NCBI RefSeq assembly: GCF_000615285.1
Contig: NZ_BALU01000012.1
Coordinates: 1-64,000, forward strand
Direction of reading: 5' to 3'
Source: Lactobacillus kitasatonis DSM 16761 = JCM 1039
GTDB lineage: Bacteria > Bacillota > Bacilli > Lactobacillales > Lactobacillaceae
DNA: 64,000 nucleotides
Below are positions 52,067 to 62,523 of this stretch, one piece after another. Numbering within the stretch: the stretch's first letter is position 1; each line of letters starts with the position of its first letter. The translations under genes and the position numbers were made by a program. Below the pieces are notes generated by a model. It was not told the DNA's origin. It did no database searches and worked only from the letters and a program-made list of their open reading frames with translations.

Positions 52067-52795
52067 ATGGACAAAGTTAATGTTTTAGGCGTTGATTTTG
52101 ATAATAAGACTTTTAATCAATTTCAAAATGAATTTATTGAGCGATTGAATAATCACTTATCTACTTTTGTAGTAACGGCCAATCCCGAAATCGTGATGGC
52201 AGCTAATGAAAATCCCGAGTTTATGAAAATCTTAAAAAACGACACGGATTACATTACTGCTGATGGGATCGGCATTGTTAAAGCAGCTAAGATGCTTAAG
52301 CAGCCTTTGCCTGAGCGAGTAACTGGCTATGATCTTTTTACTTGGCTAATGAGCGTGGCAAATGACCGCGGCAGCCGTGTTTACTTAATCGGTGCTAAGC
52401 CTCAAGTAATCCACGCAGTCCAAGCTAAGGTGGCTAAGGAATATCCTAATATCAATCTGGTTGGTGCAGAAGATGGTTACTTCACCGACGATTTAGAGCT
52501 CGTAGCCCGCAGAATCGCCAAGACGCAACCAGACATGGTCTTTGCAGCTTTAGGTTTCCCTAAGCAAGAAAAGCTACTCGCAATTTTGCGCAGAAATGAA
52601 CTTCCTGCTCTAATGATGGGAGTTGGCGGAAGTTTTGACGTCTTTTCCGGTATGGTTAAAAGAGCGCCAGAAGCGTTCCAAAAGACGCACTTAGAATGGT
52701 TTTATCGTTTAATTACTAATCCAACTCGTTTCAAGCGAATGCTGGTTTTGCCGCAGTTCGTAGCACGAGTGGAGCAATCGAAGAGAGGAAAATAA
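52067..52795 (+). CDS. tagA: TagA/WecG family N-acetylmannosaminyltransferase
   Basis: Adds ManNAc to undecaprenyl-PP-GlcNAc, the second step of wall teichoic acid linkage-unit synthesis. A 242-residue GT26-fold protein; the ATG at 52067 follows GAGGTG. Conserved ATANPEIVMAANENPEFM region (VVTANPEIVM), DGIGIVKAAKML, RVTGYDLFTWLM and LGFPKQEKLL. It starts a short wall-polymer run with the GT4 gene 7 bp downstream. Confidence 0.92.
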   Translation: MDKVNVLGVDFDNKTFNQFQNEFIERLNNHLSTFVVTANPEIVMAANENPEFMKILKNDTDYITADGIGIVKAAKMLKQPLPERVTGYDLFTWLMSVANDRGSRVYLIGAKPQVIHAVQAKVAKEYPNINLVGAEDGYFTDDLELVARRIAKTQPDMVFAALGFPKQEKLLAILRRNELPALMMGVGGSFDVFSGMVKRAPEAFQKTHLEWFYRLITNPTRFKRMLVLPQFVARVEQSKRGK

Positions 52796-52802
52796 TCACA
52801 GA

Positions 52803-53891
52803 ATGAAGGTTTTGCATGTAAATGCTGGTCTTGAAAATGGAGGCGGCCTATCGCATATTGTAAATTTATTAACTGAGGCCAAACAGGAAGGCAAGGACTT
52901 CGAATTATTAACTTTATCAGAAGGTCCTGTTGCGCAGGCAGCACGTGAACACGGGATTGAGACTCATGTTTTGGGCGCAAATAGCCGTTATGATTTAGCC
53001 AGTTTGAAGAAATTAACCCGCTTTATCAATGATGGTGACTACGACATCGTGCATACTCACGGAGCTAGGGCCAACCTATTTCTCTCACTGATTCATAAGA
53101 AGATTAAGGCAACTTGGTGTATTACGGTGCACTCTGATCCTTATTTGGACTTTGCTGGTCGCGGCCTTTTAGGCAAGATTTTCACCAGTTTGAATATCCG
53201 TGCCTTAAGAAAGGCTGACTGCGTTTTTGCGGTGACTGAGCGTTTTGCCAGATTGCTCATTAATAAAGCACAGGTGGATAAAAACAAGGTGCACGTCATC
53301 TATAACGGCATTGTTTTCCACAACGACAGCGAAATCCCTGCTAAATATGAACACACATACTTCAATATTATTAACGTTGCACGTACCGAAAAGGTAAAGG
53401 GCCAAGAATTATTGCTTAAGGCAGTTAAAAAGCTTAATGACCAACATATTCGTTTGCACATTGCAGGTGACGGTAGTCAGCTTGAACCGCTCAAGGCTTT
53501 AACTAGACAATTAAACATGGCCCCACAAGTGACTTTCCATGGTTTTATGACTCATCACCAATTAAGCGGCTTGTACAAGAGAATCGACCTTGCCGTTTTG
53601 ACCTCATATTCCGAAAGTTTTCCACTTGTGCTTTTAGAGGCAACTGATAATTTAATTCCCATTTTATCCACAGATGTTGGCGATATTCATAAGATGATTC
53701 CTGGACCTGAATATGGTTTTATCACTAAAGTCGGCGACATTGATTCCATTGCCAAGCAAATTAATTTGGCAGTAAATAAATCAAATAAAGAATTGCGCCA
53801 AATGGCTCATGCCGAAAAGCGCTATGCCGAAGAGCATTTTTCAATTAAAAATCAATTGGATTCAATTTTAGCTGTATATCAGACTTTGTAA
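52803..53891 (+). CDS. GT4 family glycosyltransferase
   Basis: Retaining GT-B glycosyltransferase of 362 residues. N-terminal MKVLHVNAGLENGGGLSHIV, HTHGARANLF, and C-terminal ExFPLVLLE motif in SESFPLVLLEATDN (the EX7E-type donor site). A role in teichoic acid or glycan decoration is inferred from its position after tagA. No membrane segments. Donor and acceptor unknown. Confidence 0.88.
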   Translation: MKVLHVNAGLENGGGLSHIVNLLTEAKQEGKDFELLTLSEGPVAQAAREHGIETHVLGANSRYDLASLKKLTRFINDGDYDIVHTHGARANLFLSLIHKKIKATWCITVHSDPYLDFAGRGLLGKIFTSLNIRALRKADCVFAVTERFARLLINKAQVDKNKVHVIYNGIVFHNDSEIPAKYEHTYFNIINVARTEKVKGQELLLKAVKKLNDQHIRLHIAGDGSQLEPLKALTRQLNMAPQVTFHGFMTHHQLSGLYKRIDLAVLTSYSESFPLVLLEATDNLIPILSTDVGDIHKMIPGPEYGFITKVGDIDSIAKQINLAVNKSNKELRQMAHAEKRYAEEHFSIKNQLDSILAVYQTL

Positions 53892-53978
53892 TGTAAGTCA
53901 GAGAATAGTCATACGTTCTTAATGGTTGTATAATAAAAAACGAAAATCATAATTTTTTAATTAACAGAAAGGGAAACA

Positions 53979-55456
53979 ATGTTTTACCCAGAATTAGACA
54001 AAGACGATTCTTTGGCTTTACACACTGATTTGTATGAAATTAATATGATGGACACCTACTTCAAAAAGGGCATCGCAGACCGCAACGCTGTTTTTGAAGT
54101 CTTCTATCGTAAAGAGCCATTCGGCAATGGTTATGCCGTTTACGCGGGTCTTGAACACGTCATCGATTATTTGAAGAATTTGAAATTCAAAGAAAGCGAC
54201 CTTCAATATTTGAAAGAACAAGAAGGTTACGATGATGACTTTATCGACTACTTGCGCAATTTAAAGCTCAAGCTCACCATCCGTTCAATGAAGGAAGGGG
54301 AATTGGTATTTGCGAACGAACCAATTCTTCAAGTTGAAGGTCCTCTTGCTCAATGTCAATTAGTTGAAACTGCTATTTTGAACATCATCAACTTCCAAAC
54401 TTTGCTTGCTACCAAGGCTGCAAGAATTAGATTGGCAGTTAAAGATGATAGTTTGATGGAATTCGGTTCACGTCGTGCCCAAGAAACTGACGCAGCTATC
54501 TGGGGTGCACGTGCCGCTTACATCGGTGGTTTTGACTCAACCAGTAACGTTCGTGCCGGTAAATTATTCGGTATTCCAATCACCGGTACTCATGCTCACG
54601 CTTTAGTTGAAGCATTCGGCAGTGAATACGAAGCTTCAAGGCATACGCTGAAACTCACAAGGATTGTGTCTTCTTGGTAGATACTTACGACACTGTTAGA
54701 AGTGGTGTGCCTAACGCAATCAAGGTTGCTAACGAAATGGGCGACAAAATCAATTTCTTAGGTGTTCGTATCGACTCCGGCGACATGGCCTACATTTCTA
54801 AGCAAGTTCGTAAGGAATTGGACGATGCCGGTTATCCTAATGCTAAGATTTTTGCCTCAAACGATTTGGACGAAAACACCATCACTAACTTGAAGATGCA
54901 AGGTGCCAAGATCGATGTTTGGGGTATCGGTACTAAGTTCATTACCGCTTATGACCAACCAGCCCTTGGTGCAGTTTACAAGTTAGTTGCCATGGAAGAC
55001 GAAATGCACGCAATGCGTGACACCTTGAAGATTTCTTCAAATGCAATCAAGGTATCTACTCCAAGCAAGAAGCAAGTATGGCGTATCAGTGCCAACACTG
55101 CTAAGAAAAATGAAGGTGACTGGGTATCTCGCTATGACGAAGACCCACGTAAGTTTGACGCATTGTTCATGTTCCACCCTCAATATACTTACATCAACAA
55201 GGTGGTTACTGATTACACTGCTATTCCGCTTTTACACGACATCTTTAAGGAAGGTAAGCTCGTTTACAAGCAACCTAGCCTTGATGAAATTAAGAAGTTC
55301 TGTGCCGAAAACCTTGATGGCTTATGGGATGAATACAAGCGTAGCTTGAACCCACAAGAATATCCAGTAGACTTGTCACAAAACTTGTACGAAAGTAGAA
55401 TGAATCTTATTCAAGACATTCGTCGTAAGATTAGAGAAAGAAGCATTGGTCGATGA
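53979..55456 (+). pseudogene. pncB: Nicotinate phosphoribosyltransferase, frameshifted
   Basis: Converts nicotinate and PRPP to nicotinate mononucleotide, the entry to NAD salvage. Starts MFYPELDKDDSLALHTDLYE, with SRRAQETDAAIWGARAAYIG and GTHAHALVEAF. The frame is lost at 54635-54636, where GAAGCTTCAAG lacks one T. One added T gives EYEAFKAYAETHKDCVFLVD and joins the second part, ending at 55456 (about 492 residues, normal). The gene overlaps nadE by 4 bp (ATGA). Because niacin salvage is normally the only NAD source in such lactobacilli, real loss is unlikely. Confidence 0.93.
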
Positions 55457-56283
55457 GAGAATTACAAAAAGAAATTATTGCTTATGAACATGTTCAACCT
55501 GAAATTGATCCTAAGAAGGAAATCAGACGTTCAATCGATTTCTTAAAGGATTACTTGAAGGCTAACCCATTTCTTAAGTCATACGTTTTAGGTATTTCTG
55601 GTGGTCAAGACTCAACTTTGACTGGTAAGTTATGTCAAATGGCAATGGAAGAAATGCGTAAGGAAACTGGCGATGATTCATATCAATTTATCGCTGTTCG
55701 TTTGCCATACGGCGTTCAAGCTGACGCAGATGATGCGGCTGATGCTGTTAAGTTCCAACACCCAGATCAAGATTTGATCGTTAATATTAAGGAACCAGTT
55801 GACGCAATGGTTAAGGTAGTTGAAGCAACCGGCCAAAAGATTACTGACTTTAACAAGGGTAACATTAAGGCCCGTGAAAGAATGGTCGTTCAATACGCTA
55901 TTGCTGGTGCTAACAAGGGTGCCGTTGTAGGTACTGACCACGCTGCCGAAAACTTCAGTGGTTTCTACACTAAGTACGGTGATGGTGCTGCCGATTTGAC
56001 TCCATTGTTCCGTTTGGACAAGCGTCAAGGCAAGATGCTTTTAAAGGAATTGGGCTGTCCAGAACACCTTTACGAAAAGGCACCTACTGCTGACCTTGAA
56101 GAAGAAAAGCCAGATTTACCAGATGAAGTTGCACTTGGTGTAACTTATAAGGAAATCGACGATTACCTTGAAGGTAAGGAAGTTTCTGACAAGGCTGCCG
56201 ACCAAATTGAAAAGTTATGGAACAAGAGTAAACACAAGCGTCATTTGCCAGTAACTGTTTTTGATGACTTTTATAAGAAATAA
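55453..56283 (+). CDS. nadE: NH3-dependent NAD+ synthetase
   Basis: Last step of NAD synthesis: amidates nicotinate adenine dinucleotide with ammonia and ATP. 276 residues. P-loop [12 protein letters not shown] in [12 protein letters not shown], and [24 protein letters not shown] and [20 protein letters not shown] are intact. Its ATG overlaps the pncB stop (ATGA), so the two are a coupled salvage pair. Confidence 0.96.
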   Translation: MRELQKEIIAYEHVQPEIDPKKEIRRSIDFLKDYLKANPFLKSYVLGISGGQDSTLTGKLCQMAMEEMRKETGDDSYQFIAVRLPYGVQADADDAADAVKFQHPDQDLIVNIKEPVDAMVKVVEATGQKITDFNKGNIKARERMVVQYAIAGANKGAVVGTDHAAENFSGFYTKYGDGAADLTPLFRLDKRQGKMLLKELGCPEHLYEKAPTADLEEEKPDLPDEVALGVTYKEIDDYLEGKEVSDKAADQIEKLWNKSKHKRHLPVTVFDDFYKK

Positions 56284-56299
56284 AATTATTCGCTAAAAC

Positions 56300-56328
56300 T
56301 TGTGAAAGTTTAAAAATTTTCTTATAAT
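56300..56328 (+). promoter_or_regulatory. Promoter of the yybP-ykoY leader
   Basis: TTGTGA (56300-56305), 17-bp spacer, TATAAT (56323-56328). Confidence 0.8.
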
Positions 56329-56335
56329 GAAATTG

Positions 56336-56453
56336 TCATAAGGGAGTAACGGCAATTTGCTTGCGATAAATACAACAGCCGAAGCGAATTAATACTTCTG
56401 GGTTTATCTTAATTTGTGAGACTTATGTGCTACAAGCATATAAGTCTTTTTTT
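56336..56453 (+). promoter_or_regulatory. yybP-ykoY Mn riboswitch with terminator
   Basis: The leader contains ATAAGGGAGTAACGGC, GCTTGCGAT and ACAACAGCCG, the family's core blocks. It ends in an AGACTTATGTGC / GCATATAAGTCT hairpin with T7 (56418-56453). The layout fits Mn control of the P-type ATPase. This fills the gap between nadE and the ATPase. Confidence 0.82.
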
Positions 56454-56476
56454 GTTTATATAAAGGAGGAAAATAA

Positions 56477-59145
56477 TTGGCTAAGAAATATTACACCGAG
56501 TCAGTACCCGATGTGGAAAAAGAGCTAAAAACATCCCTCGATGCCGGATTAAGCGATAGCGAAGCCAAAGCCAGACTTGAAAAGTATGGCCCCAATGCTT
56601 TAGCTGCTAAAAAGAAGGAGAGCATGTTTATGCGCTTCATCGATCAATTCAAGGATTTCATGATCATTGTTTTGATCATCGCTGCCATTTTATCCGGTGT
56701 AGTTGCTCAAGAGTGGACCGATGCAGCAATCATCATGATCGTTGTTATCTTGAACGCCATTTTAGGTGTCTTTCAAGAGGCAAGAAGTGAAGCTGCGATT
56801 GAAGCCCTAAAGGATATGGCCACGCCGGAAGCGCATGTCCGGCGTAACGACGCAATCATTACGATTCCAAGTACCGAATTGGTACCAGGCGACATCGTTT
56901 TGCTTGAAGCCGGTGACGTTGTTCCAGCTGACTTGCGTTTAAGTTTGGCAAGTAGTTTGAAGATTGAAGAATCAGCTTTGACTGGTGAATCTGTTCCAGT
57001 TGAAAAGAAGGTTGAGACTTTATCTGGTGATGACATTGCTTTGGGTGACCGTGTGAACATGGCATATTCCAACACTAACGTTACTTACGGACGTGGTGAA
57101 GGTATTGTAGTTAGCACGGGTATGCACACCGAAGTTGGTAAGATCGCTACAATGCTTAACAACGCCGATGAAACTGATACTCCTTTGAAGCAGAACTTGA
57201 ATCAGCTTGGTAAGACTTTAACCATTATGATTCTGGCAATCTGTGTGATTGTCTTTGCCGTTGGTGTGTTAAAAGCAAATCCAGCCGACCGTAATTCTAC
57301 TTTGATGATTAACATGTTCTTAGTTGCCGTATCACTTGCCGTAGCTGCAATTCCAGAAGGACTTCCAGCTATTGTTACGATTATTTTGGCATTAGGAACC
57401 CAAACGATGGCTAAACATAAGGCAATCGTTAGAAAGTTGCCTGCCGTTGAAACTTTGGGTGCTACCGACATTATTTGTTCAGATAAGACTGGTACTTTGA
57501 CTCAAAACAGAATGACCGTTGAAAAGGTTTTCCATGACGGCGCAGTTCACGACGACAGCGACGAGATTAGCGAAACTAATCCTGCGCTTTTGTCTATGGT
57601 TTTAGCTAACGATACTCAAATTGAAAACGGTGGTAACCTTTTGGGTGACCCAACCGAAACTGCTTTGATTCAATTTACCTTTGATCAAAGTATTGATGTA
57701 GAAGCTTTGCTTAAAAAGTACAAGCGTGTCCAAGAAGTACCATTTGATTCAGAACGTAAATTGATGAGTACTGTTAACGAAGATGGCGACAAATACTACG
57801 TTGCCGTTAAGGGTGCTCCTGATATGCTTTTGAAGCGTATTACCAAGATTGATATTAACGGTGAAGTTAAGCCAATTACTGAGGAAGAAAAGCAAGCCAT
57901 TCTTGAAACTAACAAGAATATGGCTAAGAAAGCTTTGCGTGTGCTTGGTTTGGCTTATAAGACTGTTAATGAACTTTATGATGATCCGTCCACTGACAAC
58001 GTCGAACAAGATTTGATCTTTGCTGGCCTTGTCGGCATGATCGATCCAGAACGTGGTGAAGCTAAGGACGCTGTTGCCGAAGCTAAGAGCGCTGGTATCA
58101 GAACTGTGATGATTACTGGTGACCACCAAACTACGGCTCAAGCATCGCAGAACGTTTGGGCATTATCGGAAAAGGCCAAGACAAGCGCGTTTTAACCGGT
58201 GCTGAACTTGATAAATTAAGTGATGACTACTTCACTAAGCACGTTGGCGACTACAGCGTTTATGCTCGTGTTTCTCCAGAACACAAGGTAAGAATCGTTA
58301 AGGCATGGCAAGCTAACAACAAGATCGTTGCCATGACCGGTGACGGTGTTAACGATGCCCCAAGTTTGAAACAAGCCGACATTGGTATCGGTATGGGTAT
58401 TACTGGTACTGAAGTATCAAAGGGTGCCAGTGATATGGTTTTGGCCGATGATAACTTCGCAACCATTGTTGAAGCTGTTAAGCAAGGACGTAAAGTCTTC
58501 AGCAATATTCAAAAAGCTATTTTGTATTTGATGAGTTGTAATGTTGGTGAAGTTTTGACAGTCTTCATGATGACCATGCTTGGCTGGGACATTTTAGCTC
58601 CAGTTCAACTTCTTTGGATCAACTTGGTAACTGATACTTTGCCAGCTATCGCCTTAGGTGTTGAACCAGTTGAAGATGGTATTATGAAACGCAAGCCTCG
58701 TGGTAAGAATTCTAACTTCTTTAGCGGCGGTGTTGCCAGCTCCATTATTTACCAAGGTATTCTTGAAGGTGCTTTGGTTTTAGGTGCTTACCAAATCGGT
58801 CTTCACGTTGGTCCGCACGTAGGTGATCCATCCATGCAACATGGGGATGCTTTGACTATGGCCTTCCTTACTTTAGGACTTATTCAGTTATTCCACGCCA
58901 TTAACTCTAAGTTCATCCACCAATCAATTTTCAGAAAGCACACATTTGCCAACAAGTGGTTCAACGGTGCGATTATTATCTCAGCCTTGATTATGGCTGC
59001 TGTTGAATTGCCATTCATGACTAAGTTATTCGACGTAACTGAACTTGACGGTGATCAATGGCTAGTAATTCTAGTTGCTGGTATCTGCATGATCTTAATT
59101 GTGGAAATCGTTAAATTCTTCCAAAGAAAAATGGGAAAAGAATAA
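56477..59145 (+). pseudogene. P2A-type cation-transporting ATPase (YoaB/PacL-like), frameshifted
   Basis: Cation P-type ATPase starting at TTG 56477 after AAGGAGGAAAATAA. Phosphorylation site CSDKTGTLTQ; VMTGDHQTTA is at 58107 and GDGVNDAPSLKQADIGIGMG at 58340. The frame is lost at 58144, where CAAGCATCG lacks one A. One added A gives TAQAIAERLGIIGKGQDKRV and joins the C-terminal part, ending at 59145 (about 889 residues). A Mn riboswitch upstream makes Mn export the likely role, as for L. lactis YoaB; calcium is the alternative. Confidence 0.88.
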
Positions 59146-59163
59146 AGTTTAGCAAAAATAGAG

Positions 59164-59194
59164 AAAAAAGCTTGAGTTTGCTCAAGCTTTTTTT
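59164..59194 (+). terminator. P-type ATPase terminator
   Basis: AAAGCTTGAG-TTTG-CTCAAGCTTT stem with a T7 tail. Confidence 0.93.
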
Positions 59195-59236
59195 ATATGC
59201 TTAATCTGATAGATTATTTTTTAGGAAGTTGTTTAA

Positions 59237-60388
59237 ATGAAAAGTTTTTTGTTTCGTCTTTATTTAGCCTGGATGAAGTTTCGTGCGCGTTTTACCACGA
59301 TGGAGGACAACACGATTGTGGTCTTAAACGGTTCAGGCCGTTCTGGTTCAAACGGCTATGCTTTTTACAAATGGCTCTTAATTAATCACCCAGAATTCAA
59401 CACTACATTGGTTGAGCCATGGCCATCTTCACACCTTAAGTGGGAGATCTGGCAAAAGATAGGGGCAGCGCGGTACGTGATTACGACGCACCAGCCTTTT
59501 AAGGTGCGCAAACACCAAATCAACGTGCAATTGTGGCATGGAGTGCCTTTGAAACGCATGGGCATCATGGCTAACAATACCAAGTACCGTGACAATAAAC
59601 GCAACGAAAAATTGTGGCATAAAACGGCTGATATTGTAGCTTCAAGTTCTGATTTATATGAGACTTTGATGAGTGCCTGCATGGCAATTGAAACTAAGAA
59701 ATACCACAAGATTGGTTTCCCTAGATTGGACTTGCTTGATTCGCCAGCAATTTCTAAGAAGCAATTGTTAAAAGACTTGTTCAATACTGAAGATGACCAA
59801 GCGCAAATCGGCATCTACATGCCAACTTTTAGATATGAACTTGAAGATAAAACCATCATGGACAAAATTAAGGAAGGTAACTTCTTTGCCTTTGAAGATT
59901 TTGATGGTGAAAAGTTAAATGAAGAACTTGCAAAGCGTCATCAATATTTAATCGTGAAATTGCATCCCTACGAAATGCGCTTATTTGACAACTTCAAAAG
60001 TAGCTACTCCAACATTGCCTTTTTAAACAACGATTACCTGTTTGACAATAATTACGACTTGTACGAACTGCTCGGCGACATCGACTTTTTGATGACCGAC
60101 TTCTCATCAATTTACTTCGACTACTTACACTTGAACAAGCCAATCGTGTTCGTTACCAACTTCCTTAAGCAATATGAAAAAACGCGTGGCCTTTTGATGG
60201 GACCATACAGCGAGATTACGCCAGGGATCAGCGTAAATTCAGAGCAAGAATTGATTGATAATCTTGATCATTTGGACAACCAGCAAATTGCTAACCGTCG
60301 TCTCTACTGGCTACATTTGACCAGCCAAGTGAAGGGACCATATTGTGAAAAGGTCTTTAAGTATATGACGCAGGAATATAGAGGGTAG
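59237..60388 (+). CDS. CDP-glycerol glycerophosphotransferase (TagB/TagF family)
   Basis: Adds glycerol phosphate from CDP-glycerol to wall polymer intermediates. 383 residues. Conserved INVQLWHGVPLKRMG, a central MPTFR motif (IGIYMPTFRYEL), KLHPYEMRLFD, and YDLYELLGDIDFLMTDFSSIYFDYLH with the catalytic Asp/Ser pair. It lacks the long N-terminal domain of TagF, so it is closer to TagB-like primases. First of a three-gene run. Confidence 0.9.
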   Translation: MKSFLFRLYLAWMKFRARFTTMEDNTIVVLNGSGRSGSNGYAFYKWLLINHPEFNTTLVEPWPSSHLKWEIWQKIGAARYVITTHQPFKVRKHQINVQLWHGVPLKRMGIMANNTKYRDNKRNEKLWHKTADIVASSSDLYETLMSACMAIETKKYHKIGFPRLDLLDSPAISKKQLLKDLFNTEDDQAQIGIYMPTFRYELEDKTIMDKIKEGNFFAFEDFDGEKLNEELAKRHQYLIVKLHPYEMRLFDNFKSSYSNIAFLNNDYLFDNNYDLYELLGDIDFLMTDFSSIYFDYLHLNKPIVFVTNFLKQYEKTRGLLMGPYSEITPGISVNSEQELIDNLDHLDNQQIANRRLYWLHLTSQVKGPYCEKVFKYMTQEYRG

Positions 60389-60391
60389 AAT

Positions 60392-61822
60392 ATGCGCAAA
60401 ACGTTTTTAAATATTCTTTATAACGCTATCTATCAGATTTTTATTGTTTTGGTGCCGTTGGTCACGGTGCCATATTTGTCTAGAGTTTTAGGACCAAAGA
60501 CATATGGTATCTACAGCAGTGTAAACAACACTGTACAGTTTTTAATGATCTTTTGTATCCTGTCTGTTTCTTATGTAGGGATGCGAACGATCTCGCGTAC
60601 GCGGACATATGGTACGCCAGAAGAATTGACTAGAGCCTTCTGGGGCTTGTGGTACTTCCAAGGTATTGCCGGTTTAATTACGATTGCCATCACAATTTTT
60701 GTAACGACGGTCTTTCACATTCAATACTGGTTCTACCTTTTACTCATGGTGCCATATTTGATTTCAGCGCAGGTTGATATTTCCTGGTTCTTCCAAGGGC
60801 TCGCCGACTTCGGTCGCGTTGTTTTGAAAAACACGGCGGTAAGACTGGTCAGTGTAGTTTTGATTCTGCTTTGGGTAAAATCACCAGCTGACTTGTGGAA
60901 ATATTTGCTGATCATGTCCGTTTCAACGATGCTGGGGTCATTCGTCTTTTGGTTTGACATCCACCGTTACGTTGGCAGACCAGTGACTCATTTTTATAAA
61001 TTCAAAAAAACTGCGATTGCGATCGGAACTTTGATGATCCCTCAGATTGCGACGCAGATTTATACTTCGCTCGATAAACCAATTTTGGGCCTGTTCGCTG
61101 GTTCAGCACAAGTATCTTTCTATGACAACTCGCAGCGTATTTCAAACATGATTCTAGGCGTTATCACTAGTATTTCCTTGGTTATCATGCCTAAAATGGC
61201 CAGTGAAGGCAAAGAGACGCAAAAAGTGGTTTTGAAAAAGTCGCTAGAAGCTACCATCATGTTAGGTACATTATTTGCCGTGATCATCATGGCCAATACC
61301 CAGCAGTTTGTGCCATTCTTCTTTGGTAATAAATATATTCCAATGACGCCACTGATGTTTTGGTTCACCTTAACCATCATCATGATTCCAACCGGTGGTG
61401 TTTTTGCCAACCAGTTTGCTTTAGCTAACCAGCGTGACAAGGACTATGCTTTTCCTGTAGTAATTGGTGCGGTCGTTGAAATAGTTTTAAGCTACATCCT
61501 TGACCGTCCATACGGTGCTATGGGTGCCATGATCGCAATCTTAATTACGGAAGCCGTAGTTTTAGTATTGCGTTTGTGGGTAGTGCGCGACGGCTATGAC
61601 TTTGCTTACGTCTTCCATGACGTGCCAAAGTATTTCTTAATCGCTATTATTACGTTAGCTATCGGCATGTTTATGCCTAACTTGATTCATTCAGCCTTCT
61701 TCAACATGGCAGTTAAGTCAATCATCATGCTGGTAATTTACCTGGCTTTGATGTTCTTATTAAAGTTGAACTTCAACGAAGATATTATCAAGTTAGTCAA
61801 AAATTTCTTTAAACGAGGTTAA
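60392..61822 (+). CDS. Polysaccharide flippase (Wzx/MATE-like)
   Basis: Twelve-helix lipid-linked oligosaccharide flippase of 476 residues, starting MRKTFLNILYNAIYQIFIVL with VPYLSRVLGPKTYGIYSSVN. It lies 3 bp after the CDP-glycerol transferase and 2 bp before a GT32 gene, so it likely moves a wall glycan. Substrate unknown. It uses many hydrophobic residues and ends LNFNEDIIKLVKNFFKRG. Confidence 0.88.
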   Translation: MRKTFLNILYNAIYQIFIVLVPLVTVPYLSRVLGPKTYGIYSSVNNTVQFLMIFCILSVSYVGMRTISRTRTYGTPEELTRAFWGLWYFQGIAGLITIAITIFVTTVFHIQYWFYLLLMVPYLISAQVDISWFFQGLADFGRVVLKNTAVRLVSVVLILLWVKSPADLWKYLLIMSVSTMLGSFVFWFDIHRYVGRPVTHFYKFKKTAIAIGTLMIPQIATQIYTSLDKPILGLFAGSAQVSFYDNSQRISNMILGVITSISLVIMPKMASEGKETQKVVLKKSLEATIMLGTLFAVIIMANTQQFVPFFFGNKYIPMTPLMFWFTLTIIMIPTGGVFANQFALANQRDKDYAFPVVIGAVVEIVLSYILDRPYGAMGAMIAILITEAVVLVLRLWVVRDGYDFAYVFHDVPKYFLIAIITLAIGMFMPNLIHSAFFNMAVKSIIMLVIYLALMFLLKLNFNEDIIKLVKNFFKRG

Positions 61823-61824
61823 AA

Positions 61825-62523
61825 ATGATTCCAAAAACAATTCATTATGTCTGGGTAGGTCATAATCCCAAGTCAAAGGTGATTCAGGAATGTATTGCCA
61901 CTTGGAAGGAAAAACTACCTGATTATAAATTTATTGAATGGAACGAAGACAATTTCGATATGCACGAAAATAAGTACATTGAACAAGCTTATAAGGCTAA
62001 AAAGTGGGCTTTTGTTTCAGATTATATTCGTGCCAAGGCTATTTATGAGCAGGGTGGCATTTATTTAGACACCGATGTACGCGTAATTGATAGTCTGACG
62101 CCTCTTATTGATAACAAAGCTTTTATTGGTTTTGAAAATAATAATTATCTGTCAGCCGCAATTTTTGGGGCAGAGAAGGGGCATCCATTTATGCAGGACA
62201 TTCTTGATTATTATAAAGATCGTAATTTTGAATATGATGTAAATAATCAAATGGCTGGCGTAAATAGTGTTTCAGTTACTGATATGTTAATTGACAAGTA
62301 TGGCTTAAAGATCGGCAATAAGGAACAAGAATTGAAAGATGGCATCCATGTTTATCCAGATGGTGTTTTATGTAATCCATCATCTAGTTCGCTTTCAATA
62401 CACTTATTTACTGGAACTTGGATGAATGGTAAGCATTCGTTTAAACATAAAATCGTAACGTTTCTTAAGCGACATATTAATACGCCTAAAGAGGCAGGTT
62501 TATATGCGAAATGGATTCGATGA
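61825..62523 (+). CDS. GT32-like glycosyltransferase
   Basis: A 232-residue capsular/OCH1-type sugar transferase with the DXD motif in GGIYLDTDVRV, and IPKTIHYVWVGHNPKSKVI at the start. ASDYIRAKAIYEQGG region (VSDYIRAKAIY) is conserved. Its stop overlaps the next ATG (ATGA), so translation is coupled. Its donor and acceptor are unknown; operon context points to wall or capsular glycan. Confidence 0.88.
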   Translation: MIPKTIHYVWVGHNPKSKVIQECIATWKEKLPDYKFIEWNEDNFDMHENKYIEQAYKAKKWAFVSDYIRAKAIYEQGGIYLDTDVRVIDSLTPLIDNKAFIGFENNNYLSAAIFGAEKGHPFMQDILDYYKDRNFEYDVNNQMAGVNSVSVTDMLIDKYGLKIGNKEQELKDGIHVYPDGVLCNPSSSSLSIHLFTGTWMNGKHSFKHKIVTFLKRHINTPKEAGLYAKWIR

